Assembly: GCA_938005345.1 (NCBI GenBank)
Contig: CALLNG010000179.1
Span: forward strand, 1-5,156
DNA: 5,156 nucleotides
Source: an uncultured Clostridia bacterium
GTDB lineage: Bacteria > Bacillota > Clostridia > RUG12999
Direction of reading: 5' to 3'
The translations under genes were made by a program, and so were the position numbers. Under the pieces are notes generated by a model, which saw only the letters and a list, made by a program, of their open reading frames with translations, was not told where the DNA came from and did not search any database. Of the stretch, positions 1 through 5,156 are shown in pieces; the stretch's first letter is position 1, and each line of letters starts with the position of its first letter.

Positions 1-762
1 TATCCCTGTTTGACCTATAATTTTGATGAAAAGAAGGGCGATAACCATTATAACTGTCCCGTCGTCGCCTATTATCCGGAACTCCTGCAAGCGAATATTA
101 CGAAGCTTAAAGATATCCGGTTCCTCTATCCCTATTTGGGTCTGCACCGCCCGGCAGATTTTGTAAAGAAGGCAACCGCCTTTTTCTCCGAACAGTTCGG
201 CGGTATTTCCCGCGGCGAGGTAAAGCGCGCAGCTGACAAGGCCTATGCAGTTTACTACCAGTGGCATGAGGATATCAAGGCAGAAGGCGCAAAAGCTATG
301 GCATATGCAAAAAAGCATGGCTCTCAAATGGTGATTCTGGCTGGCCGGCCCTATCATATTGACCCAGAAATCAATCATGGGATTGACAAACTGATTCATT
401 CTTTTGGTATTGTCATTTTGACAGAGGACAGCGTATCGGATCTTGTGCAGCCGCAGCAGGTCAATGTTCTCAATCAATGGACCTATCATGCACGACTGTA
501 TAACGCAGCTAAATTTGCAACGCAGCACGATGACATTGAACTCATTCAGCTGGTATCATTTGGCTGCGGTTTAGATGCTATTACAACGGACGAAGTCCGT
601 AGCATTTTGGAACGTAACAACAAGCTGTATACACAGCTTAAAATAGATGAAATCAGTAATTTGGGAACGGTAAAAATTCGTATTCGCAGTTTGCTGGGTG
701 CAATCGACGAGCGAAAAAGAACCCGCGAAAGAAAGGCGGAAGAATATGAAACAACAAACTGA
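1..762 (+). CDS. Acyl-CoA dehydratase activase-related protein (DUF2229-type), C-terminal part
   Basis: This is the last 253 residues of a larger gene whose reading frame is open back to base 1, so the true start lies outside the window. I recognise the C-terminal part of the large 2-hydroxyacyl-CoA dehydratase activase-type proteins of Clostridia (BadF/BadG/BcrA/BcrD ATPase domains followed by a DUF2229 region). Visible signatures are NCPVVAYYPELL (around residue 18), GRPYHIDPEINHGI (from residue 115), LTEDSV shortly after, and SFGCGLDAITTDEV (from residue 186, with Cys189). The ATPase domains that would bind ATP lie upstream and are not seen. Family knowledge: the classical activator injects an electron into the dehydratase, driven by ATP, through a [4Fe-4S] cluster. 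The substrate of these long homologues is not established. The protein ends in a charged tail rich in Arg, Lys and Glu, and its stop overlaps the next gene by 17 bases, implying translational coupling. The family call is firm; the biochemical role is inferred. Confidence 0.85.
   Translation, partial: YPCLTYNFDEKKGDNHYNCPVVAYYPELLQANITKLKDIRFLYPYLGLHRPADFVKKATAFFSEQFGGISRGEVKRAADKAYAVYYQWHEDIKAEGAKAMAYAKKHGSQMVILAGRPYHIDPEINHGIDKLIHSFGIVILTEDSVSDLVQPQQVNVLNQWTYHARLYNAAKFATQHDDIELIQLVSFGCGLDAITTDEVRSILERNNKLYTQLKIDEISNLGTVKIRIRSLLGAIDERKRTRERKAEEYETTN
734..739 (+). promoter_or_regulatory. Ribosome binding site of the dehydratase-like gene
   Basis: AGGCGG matches AGGAGG at five of six bases and sits six bases before the ATG at 746. 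It lies inside the coding end of the upstream gene. It decides the start at 746 over an in-frame ATG at 698, whose extra 16 residues (rich in Lys, Glu and Arg) look like out-of-frame reading of the upstream gene. Confidence 0.6.
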
Positions 763-2077
763 CTATCCGGTATTTACCAAGGAAATGAAAAAAACACACA
801 CCATTTTAGTGCCAATGATGCTTCCCATCCACATGGCGTTGATGGCGGAAATCCTCCGCCAGGAGGGATATCTGGTTGATATTCTGACCAACGACGGCCA
901 CAGTGTCGTGGAGGAAGGACTGCGCAACGTACATAATGATGCTTGTTATCCTGCCTTGCTCGTTATCGGGCAATTCATTGACGCACTCAACAGCGGAAAA
1001 TATGACCCGCATAAAGTGGCGTTAATAATTACACAGACAGGCGGCGGTTGCCGCGCTTCTAACTATATTCACCTTCTTCGCAAAGCATTAGAAAAGAGTG
1101 GATATGGCTATGTTCCAGTCATCTCCCTAAATGCATTGGGATTGGAAGAAAATCCTGGTTTTCAAATCACCATCCCTTTGGCCGTGAAGTTGTTATATGC
1201 TGCGATTGTAGGCGATTTTTTGATGCTGCTTGCCAACCAATGCCGTCCCTATGAATGCCACGCAGGCGATACAGACGCTTTGGTGCAACGCTGGACCCAG
1301 CGGATCGTCAACAGTTGGAAGGGGAAAAATCTGGTACGGTACAAAGAAATTCGCAAATGGTACCGCGAGATCTTGCACGATTTCGAGCAGATTGAACAGC
1401 GTAAATCCCACAAGATTAAAGTCGGCATTGTGGGAGAAATCTATGTCAAATATTCTCCTATGGGTAACAATCATCTGGAGGACTTTCTGTTATCAGAAGG
1501 CGCAGAGGTGGTTGTTCCAGGACTGCTTGATTTTTGTATGTATTGTATTTATAACGGGATTGTAGACCAAAAACTATACGGCGGCGCACTACCGCGGTAT
1601 TTGGGCAGCCAGATTGCCTATCATTTTTTCCTGAAAAAACAAAAGGATGCGATTCGAGCTATCCGTAAACATGGGGTATTCCGGCCTTCCATGTTGTTTT
1701 CTAAAACACAAAGTTTGGCAGAGCAATATATTGGGAAAGGCATGAAAATGGGAGAAGGATGGCTGTTGACGGTAGAAATGGCAGAGCTCATTGAAAGCGG
1801 CGTTCACAATGTCGTTTGTACCCAACCGTTTGGCTGCCTGCCCAACCATATTGCTGGAAAAGGTATGATTCATAAAATTAAAGCCATTCATCCAGAGGCC
1901 AATATTGTGGCAATTGATTATGACCCTGGTGCCAGCGAAGTGAATCAGCAAAACCGTATTAAACTGATGCTGGCCAATGCAAAGGCACAGGATGCCCAAT
2001 ATCAATCCGTTACCTCAGCACGTCCCGCTGATGTGTCTGAGAACCGGGACCGCGAAGCAGTCCGTGCTACTCGATAA
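746..2077 (+). CDS. 2-hydroxyacyl-CoA dehydratase-like protein (COG3581/HgdB-type)
   Basis: A 443-residue protein related to the iron-sulfur subunits of 2-hydroxyacyl-CoA dehydratases and to the C-terminal part of the long fused activase proteins of Clostridia. Key signatures are FTKEMKKTHTILVP (residues 10-23), NDACYPA (Cys67), TQTGGGCRASNY (Cys102), CRPYE (Cys166), KYSPMGNN (235-242), DFCMYC (Cys264 and Cys267), CTQPFGCLPNHI (Cys358 and Cys364) and a closing IDYDPGASEVNQQNR-type segment. Several of these cysteines are plausible [4Fe-4S] ligands, by analogy with the family. The protein is cytoplasmic, with no signal peptide or membrane segment. It overlaps the activase gene by 17 bases, so the two products are probably made together and act as one complex. 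Many relatives carry both parts in a single chain. Substrate unknown: family membership alone does not show that it dehydrates a hydroxyacyl-CoA. The last roughly 25 residues are a polar tail that may be lineage-specific. Confidence 0.87.
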   Translation: MKQQTDYPVFTKEMKKTHTILVPMMLPIHMALMAEILRQEGYLVDILTNDGHSVVEEGLRNVHNDACYPALLVIGQFIDALNSGKYDPHKVALIITQTGGGCRASNYIHLLRKALEKSGYGYVPVISLNALGLEENPGFQITIPLAVKLLYAAIVGDFLMLLANQCRPYECHAGDTDALVQRWTQRIVNSWKGKNLVRYKEIRKWYREILHDFEQIEQRKSHKIKVGIVGEIYVKYSPMGNNHLEDFLLSEGAEVVVPGLLDFCMYCIYNGIVDQKLYGGALPRYLGSQIAYHFFLKKQKDAIRAIRKHGVFRPSMLFSKTQSLAEQYIGKGMKMGEGWLLTVEMAELIESGVHNVVCTQPFGCLPNHIAGKGMIHKIKAIHPEANIVAIDYDPGASEVNQQNRIKLMLANAKAQDAQYQSVTSARPADVSENRDREAVRATR

Positions 2078-2081
2078 ATAC

Positions 2082-2090
2082 AAAGGAGGT
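2082..2090 (+). promoter_or_regulatory. Near-perfect ribosome binding site before the broken membrane-protein gene
   Basis: AAAGGAGGT lies seven bases before the ATG at 2098 and only a few bases after the stop of the dehydratase-like gene. It fixes the start of the membrane-protein gene and shows that translation initiation there is still intact although the gene body is damaged. Confidence 0.8.
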
Positions 2091-2097
2091 CCATCTC

Positions 2098-2576
2098 ATG
2101 CGGCTAGACATATTATGTCAACTTATTTTGATGTTCTTTGTCTATGGTTTTCTGGGATGGACCTGCGAATGTCTATATTGCTCCATTCCCGCCAAAAAGT
2201 TCATTAACCGTGGCTTTTTATTGGGCCCTATATGTCCAGTTTATGGAATTGGCGCTTTGCTTGTCATTGGTATTTTATCGCCCGTATCTGGCGATATGGA
2301 AGATTACGGCAGCTTCATAATACCCTGGAAGAAATTCGGAAAAAATCTGCTCTGCGCCGTGTAGAATGGAATGAAAAATTAAAAGCTCTACGTCACAAGC
2401 AATTCATGCTGGAACACGCACCTTCTTTTACACACCGCCGTCTTTTAACTGCATTTCCGCATTTGCATTCTCTTCGGTATAAGGAAGAAGCAAAACGGCT
2501 GCGCCGGGCGCTGGAGCAAATACGCCAACAAAAAAAGCAGGTCCACCGCCACCATGTATCCCAAAAGAAGGATTGA
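2098..2576 (+). pseudogene. CmpB-type putative ABC-transporter membrane protein, internally deleted and frameshifted
   Basis: The first roughly 65 codons clearly encode the N-terminus of the CmpB-type family (PF06541, putative ABC-transporter type IV). They show a first membrane segment ending in YGFLGWTCECLYCSI, then the hallmark KKFINRGFLLGPICPVYGIG and the start of a second membrane segment, LLVIGILSPV. In this frame translation then runs into non-family sequence and stops at 2364. From about 2300 a different frame (shifted by +2) is open to 2576 and reads RLRQLHNTLEEIRKK and later HRRLLTAFPHLHSLRYKEE. This matches the basic, coiled-coil-like cytoplasmic tail I know from clostridial members of the family. 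Two family-like ends are therefore joined near 2286-2305 with the middle absent (the remaining membrane helices, roughly 100 residues judging from relatives) and out of frame. An 88-residue truncated product could still be translated. Its position 20 bases after the dehydratase-like gene implies co-transcription. Alternative explanation: an assembly collapse or sequencing error at the junction. Confidence 0.75.
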
Positions 2577-2737
2577 TGATTTTGTGTATCCTACCCCAAA
2601 TCTAGCAATGAAAACAGTGGAATTCCGCTATTTTTTCTTTTTTCAGCAGGACGTATCTCACCATGATGGTTAAGCCGTGAATTAGCTATTTGCATTTTAT
2701 TTCATCTTTTCATTTTTTATCTTAATATTTATATTTT
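2577..2737. other. Convergent intergenic gap, AT-rich, no gene
   Basis: This gap lies between two converging transcription units. Apart from the hairpin at 2611-2643 it holds a very T-rich stretch from about 2686 to 2737 (A-rich on the minus strand, just after the stop of the Nim-type gene). I see no ribosome binding site, no convincing small open frame and no repeated unit. Confidence 0.6.
2611..2643 (+). terminator. Rho-independent terminator of the plus-strand operon, probably bidirectional
   Basis: AGTGG (2616-2620) pairs with CCGCT (2625-2629), including one G-T wobble, around an AATT loop. It is flanked by A4 upstream and followed by a run of six T, a C and more T. It lies 35 bases after the last stop of the plus-strand operon. 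Read on the minus strand the same stem is followed by GTTTTC, so it could also weakly stop the converging Nim-type gene. The stem is short, so efficiency is uncertain. Confidence 0.6.
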
Positions 2738-3211
2738 TTATCGACGCCAGGATTTACCGCTGAGTTCTTGTACCTCCAACCGTAATACCGCAACTGCCCG
2801 CAAATTATTTTCGCTGAATTCATCGTCTGCTTTGCCCGTATATTGTTTCATGATTTGCCGAAGCGCATGTTTTTTGTCTTCCATTTCCTCTACAATGTGC
2901 AAAATTCCTCTGCCACATACACTGTCATACTCCATAGATGTAGCGCAAGGGTAATCGCCAGCCAACAGCCGGTGGGAACAGTTCATTTCAAATGCGGCAT
3001 TTGGATTACATTTTAACAGCGTCATTTTTTTGCCCTCTCCCGCACTGTGAAAATAGAGATATATCTGTTCTCCTTTACGCTCAAATCCAAAATTTAATGG
3101 CACCACATAAGGATATGGGACATCTATCAATGCCAGGCTGCACACATCGCACCTTTGCATGATTTGTTCTATTTTATGAACCGAAGTCACTTCCCGCTCC
3201 GCTCTTCTCAT
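2738..3211 (-). CDS. PNPOx-fold flavoprotein of the NimA (nitroimidazole-resistance-related) type
   Basis: A 157-residue soluble protein of the pyridoxamine 5'-phosphate oxidase-like split-barrel fold. It starts MRRAEREV, typical of the Nim family. It continues with CSLALIDVPYPYVVPLNFG (24-42), YFHSAGEGKK with His55 (53-62), LLKCNPNAAFEM (65-76) and SVCGRGIL (97-104), and ends with a QYTGK-type segment and LEVQELSGK. Its length is usual for the family. Members bind a flavin or another cofactor, and some Nim proteins reduce 5-nitroimidazole drugs to inactive amines. Most chromosomal homologues have no shown role in resistance, so the drug phenotype must not be assumed. The start at 3211 is preceded by GAAAGGG nine bases upstream and by a good promoter, so the gene is probably transcribed alone. 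The family is firm; the substrate is unknown. Confidence 0.88.
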   Translation of the reverse strand: MRRAEREVTSVHKIEQIMQRCDVCSLALIDVPYPYVVPLNFGFERKGEQIYLYFHSAGEGKKMTLLKCNPNAAFEMNCSHRLLAGDYPCATSMEYDSVCGRGILHIVEEMEDKKHALRQIMKQYTGKADDEFSENNLRAVAVLRLEVQELSGKSWRR

Positions 3212-3220
3212 AATTCTTTT

Positions 3221-3227
3221 CCCTTTC
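3221..3227 (-). promoter_or_regulatory. Ribosome binding site of the Nim-type gene
   Basis: GAAAGGG on the minus strand lies nine bases before the ATG at 3211. It is moderate in strength and slightly further from the start than ideal, but no better start is visible. Confidence 0.5.
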
Positions 3228-3241
3228 TATGTTTTACCTAT

Positions 3242-3270
3242 AGTATACCGCATCTTAGCCATAAAATCAA
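3242..3270 (-). promoter_or_regulatory. Sigma-A-like promoter of the Nim-type gene
   Basis: On the minus strand the -35 box TTGATT (3270-3265) and the -10 box TATACT (3247-3242) are separated by exactly 17 bases. They match the consensus at four and five of six positions. The -10 lies about 30 bases before the start codon, leaving a short leader with the ribosome binding site. This supports independent transcription of the Nim-type gene rather than read-through from the Rieske oxidoreductase gene. Confidence 0.6.
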
Positions 3271-3314
3271 TACAGGTGCCTACTATTAAAAAACTGTATT
3301 TTTCTCTCACAACC

Positions 3315-3339
3315 AAAATCGGATACATGATATTCCCGA
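3315..3339 (-). terminator. Possible weak terminator after the Rieske oxidoreductase gene
   Basis: On the minus strand TCGGG pairs with TCCGA (one wobble), extended by three more pairs beyond a mismatch, and is followed by TTTT and a GT-containing stretch. It begins nine bases after the stop at 3348. The stem has only four perfect outer pairs and the T-run is short, so this is tentative. Confidence 0.35.
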
Positions 3340-3347
3340 CTGAAACG

Positions 3348-4652
3348 TTATTTTATATTAGCATCTCCCGTGGCAGGATTATCAATCCGTTTTCCATCTT
3401 TCTCAAAACGCGACCCGTGACAAGGGCAATCCCAGGTATGCTCTTGTCTATTCCATTTTAAAGCACAGCCAAGATGTGGGCAGCGTTTTGGGGTTGGAGT
3501 TAGTAGGTTAACAGTCGCCTCAAATCCGTTGACCAAAAGTTGTGGTTTCAGAATACTTCTTTGTGGGGAAAAGACCTCAGCATAGTCATTTTTCTTACCT
3601 TGCACCATATCACAGAGAATTTTAGCAGCCACCATTGAACTTGACATTCCCCATTTATTGAATCCCGTTGCAACATATAAGTTGGGTGTGCTTTTCGCAT
3701 ACCTTCCAATGTAGGGGATGGAATCAAGGCTCATGCAGTCCTGCGTTGCCCATTCATATTTTAATTCTGCCTCAGGATAATATTTTTGCGCAAAATAATG
3801 AAGTTCTTGCCAGTTTCCGCCTTGTTTTCCAGTACGGTGGTCCCCTCCTCCAATGAACAGCAAGGGACCATAGGTTCTAAATGCCATACCTTTCGTCGCT
3901 TCATCTACATACATTCCATTCAGCTCTTGTGCATTTTCGTAAGCGGATACATAACTGCGGTGCTGATATAGCTTCAAAAAATAGCTGCCATGTTTATTGA
4001 TAAAGGGGAAATGCGTTGCCACAATGATATTGTCTGCAAAAATTCTTCCACTGTCCGACAAAGCGACATGCGGCGCAATGTCACGGATAAACGTATCTTC
4101 ATAGATAGTAAGGTGATTTACAATTTGGGCAATGAACTTCAGCGGATGAAATTGGGCCTGTTCTTCCATACAAATCGCTCCATGCGTCTGAAATGGCAGC
4201 TCTAAATTTGTTTTGAATTCTGCCTTTCCCCCTATCTCATTTACTGCCATCACTTCATCTTCAATTTTGTTTCTATCTGTCAACGAATAGGTATAAGCTG
4301 GCTTTTTTTCAAAACCACACTCAATATTTTGGCAGAGCGTTTCATAATCTTTGACAGCTTCTTGGTTTGCTTTGAAATACATCTGCGCTTTTTCTTTTCC
4401 AAAGTTACGTATCATTTTACCGTAAATCAGTCCGTGTTGTGACGTGATTTTAGCAGTTGTATTTTTGGTAATCCCAGACGCAATTTTATTTCCTTCAACA
4501 AGAATCACATCCATCCCCACATGTTTTAAAACATGGGCACATAAAATTCCGCAAAGCCCTCCTCCAATGATTAAAACATCCGTCTTTTTATCACCGGTTA
4601 ATGTATCAAACTCAGGTATTGTTGCGCTTGCTGACCATACTGATTGTTTCAT
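3348..4652 (-). CDS. FAD-dependent oxidoreductase with C-terminal Rieske [2Fe-2S] domain
   Basis: A 434-residue protein in two parts. The N-terminal DAO-type FAD domain carries the dinucleotide-binding motif VLIIGGGLCG (26-35), with Glu53 as the acidic end of the fold, and its closing segments DSIPYIG (310-316) and ATGFNKWGM (328-336). The C-terminal Rieske domain has CPHLGC (391-396) and CPCHGS (409-414). All ligands are present: Cys391, His393, Cys409 and His412, plus the cysteine pair 396/411 that forms a disulfide in many Rieske proteins. It resembles the YhfW-type proteins of Firmicutes, whose substrate is unknown; electrons probably pass between flavin and the iron-sulfur centre. There is no signal peptide, so it should be cytoplasmic. 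The start at 4652 is chosen for the GGAGG seven bases upstream. The frame stays open to an ATG at 4754, but that extension runs through the upstream terminator. No clear promoter is visible in the 75-base gap after that terminator, though one must lie there if the terminator is efficient. Confidence 0.92.
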   Translation of the reverse strand: MKQSVWSASATIPEFDTLTGDKKTDVLIIGGGLCGILCAHVLKHVGMDVILVEGNKIASGITKNTTAKITSQHGLIYGKMIRNFGKEKAQMYFKANQEAVKDYETLCQNIECGFEKKPAYTYSLTDRNKIEDEVMAVNEIGGKAEFKTNLELPFQTHGAICMEEQAQFHPLKFIAQIVNHLTIYEDTFIRDIAPHVALSDSGRIFADNIIVATHFPFINKHGSYFLKLYQHRSYVSAYENAQELNGMYVDEATKGMAFRTYGPLLFIGGGDHRTGKQGGNWQELHYFAQKYYPEAELKYEWATQDCMSLDSIPYIGRYAKSTPNLYVATGFNKWGMSSSMVAAKILCDMVQGKKNDYAEVFSPQRSILKPQLLVNGFEATVNLLTPTPKRCPHLGCALKWNRQEHTWDCPCHGSRFEKDGKRIDNPATGDANIK

Positions 4653-4659
4653 TGATTTG

Positions 4660-4664
4660 CCTCC
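4660..4664 (-). promoter_or_regulatory. Ribosome binding site of the Rieske oxidoreductase gene
   Basis: GGAGG (within GATGGAGGC on the minus strand) lies seven bases before the ATG at 4652. It decides the start, excluding the in-frame ATG codons further upstream at 4754 and 4748. Confidence 0.75.
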
Positions 4665-4726
4665 ATCTATATTTTCCCTTATTATCTCCAAAATCAGTAT
4701 TTCTATTTTATATGACCGGCACCAAA

Positions 4727-4773
4727 GTGAAAAATAAAATAGTGGCATAAACACATAAGTTTATGCCACTATT
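4727..4773 (-). terminator. Strong rho-independent terminator after the GH4 gene
   Basis: A perfect 15-bp inverted repeat (arms 4738-4752 and 4759-4773, core AGTGGCATAAAC / GTTTATGCCACT) encloses a six-base loop. Read on the minus strand it is followed at once by TTATTTTTTC, the layout of an intrinsic terminator. It lies 75 bases after the stop of the glycosidase gene and just before the upstream region of the Rieske gene. On the plus strand the T-run is interrupted, so its main direction is leftward. Confidence 0.85.
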
Positions 4774-4847
4774 ATTCCTATTTTTTCCATGGGTCAGCAA
4801 ACAGTTTTCAAGTCCAAAAAACTAGTTGCTGCTCAATTCATCCCCAT

Positions 4848-5156
4848 TTACAGCATCTCTTTATTCAAAACCTCAACATCATATTCCTGCAAATAATTTT
4901 TCGTATTTTGTACCATTTTTATAAACAAATCCTTCGCCTGATCCAGCAGAAGATTCACAAGCGGATCGTTGACAAATGCCTGAAATGCCAACTTCCAATC
5001 GCGATTTGCACAAGCTCTGGCGAGTATTTCTTGTTCTCCGACAATCCGTGTTACCAGTGGATAAATGGACTGTGGAATCGGTCCAGCAAACACCGGTTCC
5101 AACGAACCATCCCGAAAAACAGCATTTGTTTCCACTACCGCACCCAAAGGTAAGTT
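4848..5156 (-). CDS. Glycoside hydrolase family 4 protein, C-terminal part
   Basis: The last 102 residues of a gene that enters from the right edge of the window; the frame is open to base 5156, reading NLPLGAVVETNAVF at the edge. This is the conserved C-terminal segment of GH4 enzymes (NLP.GAVVE, then PVFAGPIP, a helix with EQEILARACANRDWKLAFQA, and FVNDPLVNLLLDQA). GH4 enzymes are cytoplasmic and cleave glycosides by an unusual oxidation-elimination route needing NAD+ and a divalent metal. Those binding residues are upstream and not seen. The VVETNAVF wording recalls the alpha-glucuronidase/alpha-galacturonidase (LplD-like) branch more than the 6-phospho-glycosidases, but that is memory-based and tentative. 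The gene ends before a strong terminator, so it is the last of its transcription unit. Neighbouring sugar transport or regulator genes, if any, lie outside the window. Confidence 0.87.
   Translation of the reverse strand, partial: NLPLGAVVETNAVFRDGSLEPVFAGPIPQSIYPLVTRIVGEQEILARACANRDWKLAFQAFVNDPLVNLLLDQAKDLFIKMVQNTKNYLQEYDVEVLNKEML

Noticed and set aside
698..745. Upstream ATG at 698 as the start of the dehydratase-like gene
   Set aside because: The added 16 residues only mirror the upstream gene in another frame, and the ATG at 746 has a better placed ribosome binding site and leads straight into the family-like N-terminus.
711..762. Programmed -1 frameshift at the A-rich stretch GCGAAAAAGA joining the first two genes
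   Set aside because: Moving from the first frame to the second needs a +1 shift, the A-run does not give a proper -1 slippery site in that register, and independent initiation at 746 explains the arrangement.
1230..1565. 111-codon plus-strand open frame inside the dehydratase-like gene
   Set aside because: It is an out-of-frame reading of a well-supported gene with no family-like sequence.
1589..2005. 138-codon antisense open frame within the dehydratase-like gene
   Set aside because: It lies wholly opposite a well-conserved coding sequence, has no ribosome binding site I could see and no recognisable domain. The same applies to shorter antisense frames at 806-1012 and 1193-1474.
4444..4737. 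97-codon plus-strand open frame opposite the start of the Rieske gene
   Set aside because: It is the antisense of the conserved FAD-binding motif region, with no recognisable product. Other plus-strand frames over the minus-strand genes (3276-3461, 3668-3856, 3786-3971, 3990-4205, 4908-5153) are rejected likewise.
4653..4754. N-terminal extension of the Rieske oxidoreductase to the ATG at 4754
   Set aside because: The extension reads through the terminator hairpin at 4738-4773, has no family resemblance, and the GGAGG before 4652 marks the true start.
4738..4773. The 15-bp inverted repeat as a mobile-element end or operator
   Set aside because: There is a single copy in the window, no transposase or duplication nearby, and the T-run directly after the stem on the minus strand fits a terminator.

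Overview
This window looks like a stretch of a Firmicutes (Clostridia-type) chromosome, probably from an anaerobic gut bacterium. The reasons are the moderate-to-low GC, strong AGGAGG-type ribosome binding sites, AT-rich intergenic gaps with simple intrinsic terminators, and gene families typical of anaerobic Clostridia (a 2-hydroxyacyl-CoA dehydratase/activator pair, a CmpB-type membrane protein, a Nim-type flavoprotein). The organism is inferred, not proven. I see no tRNA, rRNA, CRISPR array, insertion sequence or phage gene.

Layout. On the plus strand (1-2576) there is a rightward operon. It holds the 3' end of a very large acyl-CoA dehydratase activase-type gene (1-762, cut by the window edge), then a 443-residue dehydratase-like protein that overlaps it by 17 bases (746-2077). 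Twenty bases later comes a wrecked CmpB-type membrane protein gene (2098-2576), which has a perfect ribosome binding site but has lost its middle and shifts frame. A short hairpin with a T-run at about 2611-2643 closes the operon.

On the minus strand (2738-5156) three genes run leftward and converge on the operon. In transcription order these are the 3' end of a glycoside hydrolase family 4 gene (4848-5156, cut by the window edge), a FAD-dependent oxidoreductase with a C-terminal Rieske [2Fe-2S] domain (3348-4652), and a Nim-type PNPOx-fold flavoprotein (2738-3211). A strong 15-bp-stem terminator at 4727-4773 separates the glycosidase from the oxidoreductase. The Nim-type gene has its own good sigma-A-like promoter, so these three are probably separate transcription units.

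How they fit together. The first two plus-strand genes almost certainly work as one unit, because their products are commonly found fused in one polypeptide. The specific substrate is unknown. The minus-strand oxidoreductase and Nim-type protein both suggest redox or detoxification chemistry in an anaerobe, but nothing in the sequence ties them to one pathway. I did not find a clearly new biological system. The two points most worth a second look are the split of the dehydratase/activase gene and the internally deleted membrane-protein gene.
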